A stretch of 64,000 nucleotides of DNA from DATKEJ01 sp963768715 (GTDB lineage: Bacteria > Bacteroidota > Rhodothermia > Rhodothermales > DATKEJ01): assembly GCA_963768715.1 (NCBI GenBank), contig CAVYJC010000007.1, forward strand, positions 434,001 through 498,000, given 5' to 3'. The notes below the pieces were generated by a model. That model was not told the origin of the DNA. It made no database searches and saw only the letters and a list, made by a program, of their open reading frames with translations. A program made the position numbers and the translations under genes. This document shows, piece after piece, positions 55,687 through 64,000 of this stretch (position 1 is its first letter; every line of letters starts with the position of its first letter).

Positions 55687-56918
55687 CCGGTCACAAGATC
55701 AAAGACTCCCACCAGACCGAATCCGGCCATGACGAGCGAAAACAGGAAGATGACGACCATGGCAACGTTCATGAGCGTGCTCGCCCTGTCGTCGCCCAGC
55801 GCCGATTCCCGGTTCTGGAGAATCAGCATGAGCAGAATGATGAGAGGCGTCGCGACCGTCAGGAGGGCCTGCGACACAATCATCACGAGAACGGGCCGCC
55901 CGCCAAAAATGGGGACAATGAGGCCGAGCAAAACGACGCCCAGCATGAAGATCCGAGACGGTGTGCTCTTGAGGTCTCGCTCCGTACCGTTGTAATCCGC
56001 CAGCAGCCATGGACCAAGCAGGATGATGGGAAACAGCGACGAAAGGCCCGCGGCCACGATGCCCGCGACGAATACGGAAATGGCAAATCGTCCCGCCAGC
56101 GGTTCGAGGAGACGCACCATGTCGATGGCGCTTTCTATGTGCAGGCCGCGCGGATGGAGCGTTCCGGCAGCCGACGCCATGATGGCGATGCTCAGAAGAA
56201 ACATGACGGCAACCGACACGAACGCGTCGTTTCGCTCGCGGCGCAGGTCGTCTCTTCCCCACCCTTTCTCCTTGACAAGAATCGACCGAACGACGTAGAG
56301 GACGCCTCCCATCGTCGTCCCAACCATCCCGGCAATGAGCAGCGCCGTGTTGGCCTGCTTGGGAATGCTCGGCACCATCCCCGCAATGACCTCAGACACA
56401 TCCGGGATCACCATGAACATCGTCGCCAGGAAGCTGAGGCCCATAAGTCCGACGAAAACCGCCAGAATCTTCTCGAAGAATGAGTAGCGGCCGTTCAGTA
56501 TGAGCGCATACAGAATGGCTATGAAAACTGCCGCGAGCACGATCGTATTAAAGCCTTCGCCAGACGATGTGAGGGGACGCGACCATTCCTGGACCGATTC
56601 GCACACGACAGCCAGCACGCCGATGCTCGAGACAAACTCACTCACGAGAAGCGAGACGAGCACGAAAAGCGCGGGGACGACGCCGAAATGCCGTTTGAAA
56701 CTGAACAGCGCCGTCTCTCCCGTAATGGCGGTGTATCGCCCGAACGCGATCAGCAGCACAAACGTGAATATGCACGAGATCAGTAGCGGCCAGACGAGCG
56801 TCATCCCGTAATCGGCTCCGGCCGAGGCCATCGTCGTGATACTGCCGGTGCCAATGTTGTACCCGACCAGGAAGAGTCCTGGACCAATCACAGCCAGCAC
56901 AGCAAGTATTTTCTTCAC
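55683..56918 (-). CDS. Nramp-like transporter with altered metal-binding motifs
   Basis: 411 residues, about eleven helices, of the Nramp/LeuT fold. The TM1 region reads IGPGLFLVGYNIGTGSITTM where metal-transporting members have DPGN, and the TM6 region reads GMVGTTMGGVLYVVR where they have MPH. The core is otherwise Nramp-like. First gene of the hexosaminidase operon, behind a LacI-type operator. Loss of both metal motifs and the sugar context suggest a different substrate, or a non-classical ion such as magnesium; both are inference. Confidence 0.85.
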   Translation of the reverse strand: MKKILAVLAVIGPGLFLVGYNIGTGSITTMASAGADYGMTLVWPLLISCIFTFVLLIAFGRYTAITGETALFSFKRHFGVVPALFVLVSLLVSEFVSSIGVLAVVCESVQEWSRPLTSSGEGFNTIVLAAVFIAILYALILNGRYSFFEKILAVFVGLMGLSFLATMFMVIPDVSEVIAGMVPSIPKQANTALLIAGMVGTTMGGVLYVVRSILVKEKGWGRDDLRRERNDAFVSVAVMFLLSIAIMASAAGTLHPRGLHIESAIDMVRLLEPLAGRFAISVFVAGIVAAGLSSLFPIILLGPWLLADYNGTERDLKSTPSRIFMLGVVLLGLIVPIFGGRPVLVMIVSQALLTVATPLIILLMLILQNRESALGDDRASTLMNVAMVVIFLFSLVMAGFGLVGVFDLVTG

Positions 56919-56978
56919 CGGATTCCGGGTTCAGTTCTACGCTAATTAGAGGGGAGCTTCAGTGGGCGCTATGATCGA

Positions 56979-56992
56979 CTGAAACGTTTAAG
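56979..56992. promoter_or_regulatory. LacI-type operator
   Basis: CTGAAACGTTTAAG, one mismatch from the perfect palindrome at 58191. It lies in the divergent spacer, just upstream of the lacI -7 element, so it fits autoregulation and control of the Nramp-GH20-TRAP operon. Confidence 0.75.
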
Positions 56993-56993
56993 C

Positions 56994-57001
56994 TATCTTT
57001 G
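56994..57001 (+). promoter_or_regulatory. Bacteroidota -7 element of lacI
   Basis: TATCTTTG matches TAnnTTTG. Two bases downstream of the operator and 21 before the start codon. No convincing -33 TTG was found, consistent with a weak or regulated promoter. Confidence 0.55.
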
Positions 57002-57022
57002 CGCAGAGAATGTAAGGATTGT

Positions 57023-58108
57023 ATGAATGCTCCAAAAGGTCGGAAGCCGACGGTAAAGAGTGTCGCTGCGGAAGCGGGCGTATCGATTGCAACCGTTTCC
57101 GCGGTCGTAAATGGGGCGAGTTGGGTACCTGAAACAACGAGGCTGCGCGTCGAGGATGCCGTGAAACGGCTCGGCTACCGGCCTAATCGGCTTGCCCGCG
57201 GGCTGAAAACCAATCAGAGCTACACCGTCGGCGTCATCGCCTCCGACATCACGAATCCGTTCTTTACTGAGATCGTCAGGAGCCTCGGCCTCACGCTCAA
57301 CCGCCACGATCGGAACCTGGTCCTTTGCGACTCGGATCACCAGTTCGAGTTGGGTGAGAAAAACTTCCTCATGCTTCTCGAAAAGCAGGTGGACGGAATC
57401 GTTCTCATCGGTGACACCGTCAAGTTTGAGCTGCTGGCCGATCACGTCAAGTCGAGTGGCTCGGCCCCCGTAATCGCCATCGAACGCGACTACGACCTCC
57501 CAGAGGTCAGCCGTCTGCTGGTTGATGCGCGGCATGGAGCCTACGAAGCCACGACGCACCTGATCGATCAGGGTTTTCATCGACTCGCCATGATCGCCGG
57601 ACCGTCAGAGGGCGCCGGCAGCACCACCTTCAGCCGGGGCGAGACGATCGAGGGCTTTTCGAGGGCACTCCTGGATCGAGGGCGCGAGGTGGATCCCGAC
57701 GTGATCGTTCCAGGCAACTACCGCTATGACGGAGGGCGGCAAGCTATGCGGCGCCTCCTCGACTCGAGTGATCCCCCGGATGCGGTCTTCGTCGATAACG
57801 ATCTGATGGCCCTGGGCGCCATGGAAACGGCCAAGGATCGTGGCTTGCGAATTCCCGATCAGTTGGCCATCGTCGGATTCGACGATATCCCGGCAGCCAG
57901 TTTCGCCTCCACACCGCTTACGACGCTCGCGGTACCGAGGGCCGAGATCGGAGAGGCCGCTGCGCTCCATCTCCTGGAGATGGTTGTGGGTACTGAGACT
58001 TTCCGACCCGTACGTCGGCTGTTCAAAACAAAGCTCGTCATCCGCCGCTCGTCGGCTCGAGTCCCGACGCGCCAAACGCAAAGGGAAACGTCGCTGAAAC
58101 AGGAATGA
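57023..58108 (+). CDS. LacI-family transcriptional regulator
   Basis: 361 residues. DNA-binding helix-turn-helix at the N-terminus (TVKSVAAEAGVSIATVSAVVNG) with hinge helix LRVEDAVKRLGYRPNRLARGL, then a periplasmic-binding-like effector domain (TVGVIASDITNPFFTEIVR, GIVLIGDT, DAVFVDNDLMALGAM, LAIVGFDDIPAASF). ATG at 57023 follows AAGGA; an earlier GTG or other start at 56999 is unlikely. Placed between the hexosaminidase operon and the TonB receptor, both preceded by AAACGTTT sites, so it is the probable local repressor, responding to a sugar breakdown product. Confidence 0.95.
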   Translation: MNAPKGRKPTVKSVAAEAGVSIATVSAVVNGASWVPETTRLRVEDAVKRLGYRPNRLARGLKTNQSYTVGVIASDITNPFFTEIVRSLGLTLNRHDRNLVLCDSDHQFELGEKNFLMLLEKQVDGIVLIGDTVKFELLADHVKSSGSAPVIAIERDYDLPEVSRLLVDARHGAYEATTHLIDQGFHRLAMIAGPSEGAGSTTFSRGETIEGFSRALLDRGREVDPDVIVPGNYRYDGGRQAMRRLLDSSDPPDAVFVDNDLMALGAMETAKDRGLRIPDQLAIVGFDDIPAASFASTPLTTLAVPRAEIGEAAALHLLEMVVGTETFRPVRRLFKTKLVIRRSSARVPTRQTQRETSLKQE

Positions 58109-58117
58109 AACAGAATC

Positions 58118-58149
58118 TTGACAAAGGACTTTCGGGTCAAGTAGCTTTG
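58118..58149 (+). promoter_or_regulatory. Promoter of the TonB receptor operon
   Basis: TTGACA at 58118-58123 and TAGCTTTG at 58142-58149, with 21 bases between TTG and TA, match the Bacteroidota TTG/TAnnTTTG pattern. Transcription would begin near 58156, upstream of the operator. Confidence 0.7.
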
Positions 58150-58190
58150 TCTAAAGCGCTCACGACACAATCCACTCTGTCGCGACGGCA

Positions 58191-58204
58191 CTTAAACGTT
58201 TAAG
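58191..58204. promoter_or_regulatory. LacI-type operator, perfect palindrome
   Basis: CTTAAACGTTTAAG, fully palindromic, with the central CG of LacI-family sites. It lies about 35 bases after the predicted start of transcription and six before the receptor ATG, so repression would act as a roadblock or mask the ribosome site. Confidence 0.8.
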
Positions 58205-58209
58205 CCTTC

Positions 58210-61140
58210 ATGTCTTACCAGTCCCGAGTCAGCCTACCTGCCGTGACGCCACCAAGATGTGGAAGAAGCTCGGAATGTCGCCTGAAGCAGGGCAAGAGAT
58301 CACCTCGCTCCCCCACGGTCACCCATCGCGCGGCGGCGGCCCTGGTCCTCGTCTTGCTCATGGTGGGATATCTGACGTCGACCGCGGCGGCCCAGACTGG
58401 AACCGTGGTAGGCCAGATCGTCGATGCGCAAACGAAGGGCACCCTGCCGGGAGCGACGGTTCGCGTCGGACAGACGCTTCAGGGTGCGGCCGCCGACCTG
58501 CAGGGACGATTTCGCCTGGCGAGAATTCCTGCCGGGCCTGCCACACTGATCATCTCGTACGTCGGCTACAATACGAAGGAAGTGACGGTTGACGTACCCG
58601 CCGGAGGGCGCCTGGACGTCAACATCGCACTCGAGTTGGAAGTCGTTCGCGGGCAGGAAGTCGTCGTGACCGCACAGCTCGTCGGCCAGGCCCAGGCCAT
58701 CAATAGCCAGCTGTCGTCGAATACAATCGTCAATGTTGTAGCGCCTGAGCGCATCCAGGAATTGCCCGACCAGAACGCCGCCGAGGCGGTTGGGCGCCTG
58801 CCGGGCATCGCGATCCAGCGCAACGCCGGAGAAGGAACGAAGGTTGTAATCCGTGGCCTCTCGCCGAAATTCAGCGCAATCACTGTAAACGGCGAGCGCG
58901 TTCCTTCGACTGACAGCGAGGATCGCTCTGTGGATCTGAGCATGATCTCTTCAGACGTCCTTGCCGGCATCGAGGTCTTTAAGGCATTGACGCCAGACAA
59001 GGACGCCGACGCGATCGGCGGCAGTGTCAACTTCGTGATACGAAAAGCTCCTGACGGTAAAAAGGGCTCCATTCTCGCGCAAACCGGCTACAGCGATCAC
59101 GAAAAGAAATACGGCCAGTTCAAGGGCGCCGCCAGCATGAGCGATCGGTTCTTCAACAAGCGTTTGGGCGTACTGCTAACCGGCAGCGCCCAGCAGGCTG
59201 ACCGAAGCTCGGACGTCATCGACGCCGAGTACGAATTTATCCGCGGTCCACGTGAAGGAGAGGACCATGCCCTGCTTAACGTCGCCAAGCTCAATCTCGT
59301 AGACCGACTCGAGACACGCGATCGATACAGTGCGAGTGCCACAATGGACTATCAGCTCACGAATGGCGGTCTCATGCTGAACACTTTCTGGGGGCGTACG
59401 AACCGGGACGAAGTGCGTCGTCGGAAACGCTATCGCGTCGGCGACGGGAGAACCGAGTATGAGCTGCGCGATCAAAACATCGATATCACCCTGCTTACAA
59501 ACTCGCTGAGCGGCTGGCACCACCTCGGGCCCCTCGATGTAGAGTGGCGGACATCTCTTTCGAAGACAAATCGGAACGTTCCGTTCTCGCACACTGCGCG
59601 ATTTCAGGAGCTTGCCGCCTTCAACAACGATCTGATCGACGACCAGGGTCCGGAGTTGATCCCCGAAGGCGCCAAGTTGAATCTCGACAACACCTGGTTC
59701 CAGTTTGCAAACCAGGCAACCGAAAAGGTAGATGATCAGAACACGACCGGGCAGCTCGATCTTTCGTATCAGTTTGGCGTCGGCGGATCGATTCGCGGCC
59801 TGCTGAAAGTGGGAGGCAAGTATCGCGACAAGAACCGTGACCGCAATCGAAACGAACTGCAGACGCCGTTCGGCGTAGTCGACCAGATCGGCGATGAAAA
59901 TCCAGGTCTGTACACGCTGGATGACGAAGGCCACATCAAGTTCGAGAACTTCGTCGATCCGTCGTTCGATGCAGGCGAATTTCTGGGTGGAGTCTATGAC
60001 TTCGGTCCGGGACTCGACAGTGGCCTCCTCCGAAACTTCTGGGATACCTATAAGAGCCGGTATGGCGTCAATCGGTTCGCACTGTTGGACAATTACGATG
60101 CCGGGGAAACCGTGTCGGCCGCGTACCTCATGACCCAGTTCGATGTCAAGAACCGGTTCATGCTGCTTCCCGGATTCCGCGTCGAGCACACGTCGACGAG
60201 TTACGACGCATTTATCGGCAGCCTGCGACAGGATCTTGGCCGGACAGGATCGATCAGTGACACAACGGGAGGGAACAACTATGACGAGTTCCTGCCCATG
60301 ATCCACGCACGGTACAAGATCTCGTCACGTCTCGATGTGCGTGCCGCCGTAACCAAATCATTGTCGCGCCCCGACTATTTCAATCTCGTGCCATTCCTTC
60401 GGATCTCACCCTCCGAGTTGACCGTCATGGAAGGAAATCCAAAGCTAAAGCATACAAAGGCTTGGAATTATGACCTTTATGGATCGTTGTACAGCAGGCT
60501 GGGCTTGTTCACAGTTGGGGTATTCTACAAGACGCTCGACGACATCGACTACATCCGCCAGTCGCGTGTCACGGAAGGACAATTCGAAGGCTACACCATC
60601 ACGAAACCGGACAACGGTCAGCGATCGACCGTCAAGGGCATAGAGGTCGACTTACAAACGAATTTCCTGATGCTTCCCAGGCCGTTCAATGCTATCGTAT
60701 TGAACGTCAATTACTCGTACAGCGACTCGGAGACGTTCTTCCCCGCATTTAAGATCGGGCCGCGGAGTCCGGACCCACCTTTCCGGGCGACCATCATAGA
60801 CACGGTCAGAGCGGGGACTATCCCGGGCCAGGCGCGTCACGTAGCCAACGCATCAATCGGATATGAAAAGGGTGGCTTTTCAGGAAGGATTTCCTTTCAA
60901 TATCAAGATCAGGCGCTGGTCTTCGTCGGAAGCAGACCTGAGCTCGACGGTTACACAGACGACTCAAGGAGATGGGACCTGTCGGTCTCTCAAGAGGTCG
61001 CGTCCGGACTGGACGTGATTCTCACTGTCAATAACCTGACCAACAATCCCGAGAGAGCCTTCCTCGGGATTGAGACTTTGCCAACGAACGAACAGATTTT
61101 TGGTTGGTCGATGGATCTTGGCGTGAAGTACAAGTTCTGA
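58210..61140 (+). CDS. TonB-dependent receptor with carboxypeptidase-regulatory-like domain
   Basis: 976-residue outer-membrane receptor. A hydrophobic signal (about 41-61, ending STAAAQ) is preceded by a 40-residue basic stretch, so the start may be wrong, but no better start codon lies in frame. Then the beta-sandwich domain (GTVVGQIVDAQTKGTLPGATVRVG, about 64-145), the plug (PDQNAAEAVGRLPGIAIQR, GLSPKFSAITVNGERVPS) and the barrel to the C-terminal YKF. Motif SLSRPDYFNLVPF is typical of oligosaccharide receptors of this type. No SusD partner follows. Likely imports oligosaccharides freed by surface enzymes; regulated by the LacI site just upstream. Confidence 0.93.
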   Translation: MSYQSRVSLPAVTPPRCGRSSECRLKQGKRSPRSPTVTHRAAAALVLVLLMVGYLTSTAAAQTGTVVGQIVDAQTKGTLPGATVRVGQTLQGAAADLQGRFRLARIPAGPATLIISYVGYNTKEVTVDVPAGGRLDVNIALELEVVRGQEVVVTAQLVGQAQAINSQLSSNTIVNVVAPERIQELPDQNAAEAVGRLPGIAIQRNAGEGTKVVIRGLSPKFSAITVNGERVPSTDSEDRSVDLSMISSDVLAGIEVFKALTPDKDADAIGGSVNFVIRKAPDGKKGSILAQTGYSDHEKKYGQFKGAASMSDRFFNKRLGVLLTGSAQQADRSSDVIDAEYEFIRGPREGEDHALLNVAKLNLVDRLETRDRYSASATMDYQLTNGGLMLNTFWGRTNRDEVRRRKRYRVGDGRTEYELRDQNIDITLLTNSLSGWHHLGPLDVEWRTSLSKTNRNVPFSHTARFQELAAFNNDLIDDQGPELIPEGAKLNLDNTWFQFANQATEKVDDQNTTGQLDLSYQFGVGGSIRGLLKVGGKYRDKNRDRNRNELQTPFGVVDQIGDENPGLYTLDDEGHIKFENFVDPSFDAGEFLGGVYDFGPGLDSGLLRNFWDTYKSRYGVNRFALLDNYDAGETVSAAYLMTQFDVKNRFMLLPGFRVEHTSTSYDAFIGSLRQDLGRTGSISDTTGGNNYDEFLPMIHARYKISSRLDVRAAVTKSLSRPDYFNLVPFLRISPSELTVMEGNPKLKHTKAWNYDLYGSLYSRLGLFTVGVFYKTLDDIDYIRQSRVTEGQFEGYTITKPDNGQRSTVKGIEVDLQTNFLMLPRPFNAIVLNVNYSYSDSETFFPAFKIGPRSPDPPFRATIIDTVRAGTIPGQARHVANASIGYEKGGFSGRISFQYQDQALVFVGSRPELDGYTDDSRRWDLSVSQEVASGLDVILTVNNLTNNPERAFLGIETLPTNEQIFGWSMDLGVKYKF

Positions 61141-61190
61141 CGTCGGCCGCCGGATCAATTCATGCTCCACATTCACAAACATAAAGACCT

Positions 61191-62777
61191 ATGAATTACC
61201 GTTACCTACCGGTCCCTTCCACCGCCACATTTGGGCGAAGCCTGCTCGCGTTGTTTGCGAGCGTCTTGCTCCTGGGGTCGTGGACATCCGTTCTGGGACA
61301 AGCCACCTGCTCAGAAGACGGCGGCCAGCGGATCTGCGTCGTCGATCAGGGCTTCGGCACACTTAACCTTGCGATCGATGGCGACACCACCGACACGGGT
61401 GAGCGCGTCGATGAGAACACGATCTATCAACTTGAGAGCGGGGGGATATACCTGCTTGATGGTTCGATCGAAAACAGGTTTCCGCTCACGATCATGGCCG
61501 AGCCGGGCGCCACGGAGCGACCGCGACTGATTCCTGCCATCCAGGAAGGTGGCGGGTCATCCAGGGCGTTCCGCCTTCGCGATGATCTTTACCTCAACGG
61601 CGTGTACGTCACCAACGAAGATGAAGAGAAAGGATTGAATGACCGAATTCTTCGAGTAAGTTCCGACTCAGTTCGCATCACGCTCGAAAACGTGCAGCTT
61701 GATCGCGCCGGGCAATCGGCTATTCGTCTCGATGGCGACGGCGTGCGCATCTTCATCAACAACTCGATCGTCAGCAACATCGGCGTTACCGGTGATCCGA
61801 ACAATGGGCGCGTCGTCGACGACCGCGGAAACGGAATCGACACCCTCATGGTCACGAACTCGACGTTTTACAATATTACGGCTCGGGCGCTCCGCGACGA
61901 CGGCGGTCCGAACAACTTCGTGTACTTCCGGCACAACACGTTCGTGAATCACGGGCAGCAGGTCGTGTCGTTCGGCCAGACGTCGTATGCCACCTTCGTA
62001 AACAACGTGGTGGTCAACGGAGGATTCTACGGTGCCTCTCCCTCGAACCTGGATTTCATCCTGGTCAGCGTCGACTCAGTCTCTGATGGACCGCAGATGG
62101 TGAACATTGCAAACAACGTCTTCTATCTCGATCCGGCCGTCGTTGATGCCCAGCCGGACTCGGTCGTGCTCGTACCGCGCTTCAACGAGACGGCGATGAA
62201 CTTCATCGAGGCAAACGGCACGGGAGACTCCAATTTCGAGGAAGAAATCAGCTTCACGAACGGCCCGGCAGAGCCGTCGGGTATTGTTGCGTCGTACTAC
62301 GCCGGGGATGCCGATCCGCCGGCGCTCGACGACGGGCTTACCGGTGACCGGACGGATCCGGAAGTGAACCTCAGTCCGTTCGACTTTTCGTATTCGGATG
62401 CGACCATGGCCTACGTCTCGTCGACGCTCGGCGAGCCGCTCGGTGACTTGAACTGGTTCGACATGACGCCGTCGGCGAACGAGCCGGGAGTGGATGTTCC
62501 GAAGGCATTCCGCCTGATCGGCAACTACCCGAATCCGTTCAATCCGTCGACGACGATTGCATTCGAGCTCGATAACGCCGCCGAAGTCGGTCTACGGATA
62601 TTCGACGTCATGGGCCGCGAGGTAATGTCCGTCGACCCGACGCTGATGGCCGCCGGCGAAGGATCGATCCTTCTCAGAGCCGATCATCTGGCTTCGGGCC
62701 TCTACATGTATCGTCTCGATGCGAGAACGGCATCGAAAACACTCACACTTACGGGCCACATGACGCTCCTCAAGTAG
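61191..62777 (+). CDS. T9SS-secreted right-handed beta-helix protein
   Basis: 528 residues with signal peptide (LLLGSWTSVLGQ). The middle is a parallel beta-helix read from repeated short strands (LYLNGVYVTNEDEE, VRITLENVQLDRAGQSAIRLDG, VRIFINNSIVSNIG, LMVTNSTFYNITARAL, YFRHNTFVNHGQQ, ATFVNNVVVNGG, IANNVFYLD), as in polysaccharide lyases of the PL6/chondroitinase B type and related binding proteins. The C-terminus is a type IX sorting domain (LIGNYPNPFNPSTTIAFELD). 50 bases after the receptor gene; co-transcribed. Catalytic residues could not be assigned, so lyase activity is open. Confidence 0.88.
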   Translation: MNYRYLPVPSTATFGRSLLALFASVLLLGSWTSVLGQATCSEDGGQRICVVDQGFGTLNLAIDGDTTDTGERVDENTIYQLESGGIYLLDGSIENRFPLTIMAEPGATERPRLIPAIQEGGGSSRAFRLRDDLYLNGVYVTNEDEEKGLNDRILRVSSDSVRITLENVQLDRAGQSAIRLDGDGVRIFINNSIVSNIGVTGDPNNGRVVDDRGNGIDTLMVTNSTFYNITARALRDDGGPNNFVYFRHNTFVNHGQQVVSFGQTSYATFVNNVVVNGGFYGASPSNLDFILVSVDSVSDGPQMVNIANNVFYLDPAVVDAQPDSVVLVPRFNETAMNFIEANGTGDSNFEEEISFTNGPAEPSGIVASYYAGDADPPALDDGLTGDRTDPEVNLSPFDFSYSDATMAYVSSTLGEPLGDLNWFDMTPSANEPGVDVPKAFRLIGNYPNPFNPSTTIAFELDNAAEVGLRIFDVMGREVMSVDPTLMAAGEGSILLRADHLASGLYMYRLDARTASKTLTLTGHMTLLK

Positions 62778-62835
62778 GAGCCCCGTATTCCTGCAGCAAC
62801 CGCTCCAGGAACCGGACTGGGTAACGGCCACAGGG

Positions 62836-62869
62836 GGAGTGCGTCGCACTTTGAGGTGCGTCGCACTCC
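62836..62869 (+). terminator. Hairpin after the beta-helix gene
   Basis: GGAGTGCGTCGCAC (62836-62849) pairs with GTGCGTCGCACTCC (62856-62869) with a single mismatch, loop TTTGAG, followed by TCTTGG. Possible (partial) terminator or attenuator before the next gene. Confidence 0.5.
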
Positions 62870-62934
62870 TCTTGGTGCCCCGGGCAGTGGGAGTCAGAGA
62901 CCACGACTCGCGCATTGCCGCCTCAAAAACACTT

Positions 62935-64000
62935 ATGCCAAAAATCACGTCCCTACTTCTCTGTTTCGCGACGCTGTTCTGGGTCGATGCGCACACGGGA
63001 CAGGCGCAGAATCCCACGGGGCTCAGCTTCGACTTTGGACCCCTTTCAGCCGGCGGTGCGAATATTGCCGTCCGAGATACGAGCGACTATGCCGTGGGCC
63101 GAACCTTTGGCTGGATCCGTCGTCCGGACGCCGAATTTGCTCGTCCGAAACTTGCCAGATCGAGAGAGGCAGAGCTGCAGGATGGGGTTTTGGGCAGCGA
63201 CATGGTCTTCCAGGCCGACATCCCCAGTGGAAAATGGTGGATGACGCTCTACCTCGACGCTGGAATGGAGGACTCGTCCACAGTCCAGATCGCAGTAAAC
63301 GGTGTCGGGCTGGAGCCTGACTGGCAGTCTTTCGATCCACCGGCAGAGGGACGCACCGAGCTTCAACGAATCTACCGTGTTCTTCACCGGCCGGTATACG
63401 TAGGCGACAAAGGTCTCCACCTTCATCTCGTGGCCGGACAGGATTCCGTGCGGCTGCTCGCGATGACGCTTCATCCGGATCCCCAACCCACATCCCCTTC
63501 CGATACGACGCTCGTGCGGCATCTCGCGGAATTGGGAACGTGGGATGCCCTCCTGTACGATCCCGATCGTGACACGACGACAGTCTTCGAAACAATATGG
63601 TCAGCGACAAATTCCCTCGCGGTACTCCGAGCGCGCCTCGCCGCTCAGGTGACGCTGGACCCGAAGGATTCTTTCGCCTCATACTGGATCGAACAGCTCG
63701 ACATCCTGATCAAGGCGGAGCGCTATTTCGCCATGCGCGGATGGGAATGGGCCAAGAAGGATACAGGGCTTGGTCTTTTCGACCGGCTAACCCAAACGGT
63801 CATGCTGCTCGACGGACTCCTCGACCGCCCCGACATCGAAACATACCCGCTTCGCGAACGGGCGCTCTTCACGCGGGGGCGCCTTCTCTACTGGCTCGCG
63901 GAGGAACGCGGCGGCCGAGAAGAGCGCGCCAATGCGCAGGTCGATCTGGCATGGCTGCTGGAGCAACATCCCGACCAGCCGCTCCTTCGGATGTATAACG
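62935..64000 (+). CDS. Large secreted carbohydrate-related protein, cut by window end
   Basis: Frame open from ATG 62935 to the window end (355 residues, no stop). Signal peptide MPKITSLLLCFATLFWVDA. The mature start GLSFDFGPLSAGG is the FDFGP opening seen in galactose-binding-like domains attached to rhamnogalacturonan esterases and lyases; VFQADIPSGKWWMTLYLDAG, VQIAVNGVGL and LHLHLVAG fit such a beta-sandwich to about residue 180. A helical region with Trp and Arg follows, perhaps the start of an alpha/alpha toroid as in heparinase-like lyases. Third gene of the receptor unit. Precise enzyme class not decidable from this part. Confidence 0.75.
   Translation, partial: MPKITSLLLCFATLFWVDAHTGQAQNPTGLSFDFGPLSAGGANIAVRDTSDYAVGRTFGWIRRPDAEFARPKLARSREAELQDGVLGSDMVFQADIPSGKWWMTLYLDAGMEDSSTVQIAVNGVGLEPDWQSFDPPAEGRTELQRIYRVLHRPVYVGDKGLHLHLVAGQDSVRLLAMTLHPDPQPTSPSDTTLVRHLAELGTWDALLYDPDRDTTTVFETIWSATNSLAVLRARLAAQVTLDPKDSFASYWIEQLDILIKAERYFAMRGWEWAKKDTGLGLFDRLTQTVMLLDGLLDRPDIETYPLRERALFTRGRLLYWLAEERGGREERANAQVDLAWLLEQHPDQPLLRMYN

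Noticed and set aside
59176..60306. 376-codon minus-strand open frame inside the TonB receptor gene
   Set aside because: Antisense shadow of a well-supported receptor; no domain or signal.
1..64000. tRNA or rRNA genes
   Set aside because: No cloverleaf with a TTCGAATC-type loop or rRNA-like stretch was noticed on either strand; a computed scan could still find one.

Overview
The window looks like a chromosomal piece from a GC-rich member of the Bacteroidota/Rhodothermota/Ignavibacteriota side of the FCB group, most likely Rhodothermota-like. Four predicted secreted proteins end in type IX secretion (T9SS) C-terminal sorting domains with the typical YPNPF motif. Two promoters match the Bacteroidota -7 element TAnnTTTG. 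There is also a hybrid propeller-type two-component regulator and a TonB-dependent receptor with a carboxypeptidase-regulatory-like N-terminus. Gene calls rest on reading motifs in the sequence; no database search was possible.

Layout. 0-7.4 kb: glutamate synthase large subunit (start outside the window), small subunit (frameshifted) and citramalate synthase, probably one operon. 7.4-8.7 kb: a T9SS-secreted M28 peptidase. 9-12.5 kb: a plus-strand module of a geranylgeranyl-reductase-like flavoprotein, a tiny cyclic-nucleotide-binding protein and a GltD-like Fe-S flavoprotein (frameshifted twice). 12.7-24.3 kb: a CocE-type hydrolase, a T9SS six-repeat propeller protein, a hybrid sensor/AraC regulator, a FAS1 lipoprotein and an S9 peptidase (frameshifted). 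24.3-29.2 kb: a minus-strand group of four envelope proteins including a VWD-domain protein with a phospholipase-A2-like motif. 29.4-34.9 kb: ECF sigma factor, Ser/Thr kinase with TPRs (frameshifted), M64 peptidase and a monoheme cytochrome c.

35.1-44.9 kb is the most interesting stretch: seven tightly packed minus-strand genes (Rieske protein, cytochrome b, membrane-anchored nonaheme c, tetraheme c554-like, outer-membrane beta-barrel, 12-heme c, lipoprotein with 7 CxxCH plus 2 CX4CH sites), divergent from a nonaheme cytochrome carrying a T9SS sorting domain. Together they could carry electrons from the quinone pool through the outer membrane to the cell surface. 46.1-49.1 kb holds two head-to-tail copies of an IS110-type element, one with a one-base deletion in its transposase.

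49.2-64 kb is a sugar-catabolic region. A minus-strand operon (Nramp-like transporter lacking the usual metal motifs, TIM-barrel isomerase, GH20-type hexosaminidase, TRAP transporter DctP-DctQ-DctM) diverges from a LacI regulator, which is followed by a TonB-dependent receptor, a T9SS beta-helix protein and the start of a large carbohydrate-related protein cut by the window edge. A palindromic CTTAAACGTTTAAG site lies before the receptor, and a one-mismatch copy lies in the lacI/transporter divergent promoter, suggesting that LacI controls both arms.

Four conserved genes plus one transposase copy carry single-base frameshifts (six sites). This is enough to suspect consensus indels in the assembly rather than many true pseudogenes. 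Short-word low-complexity repeats fill three intergenic spots.
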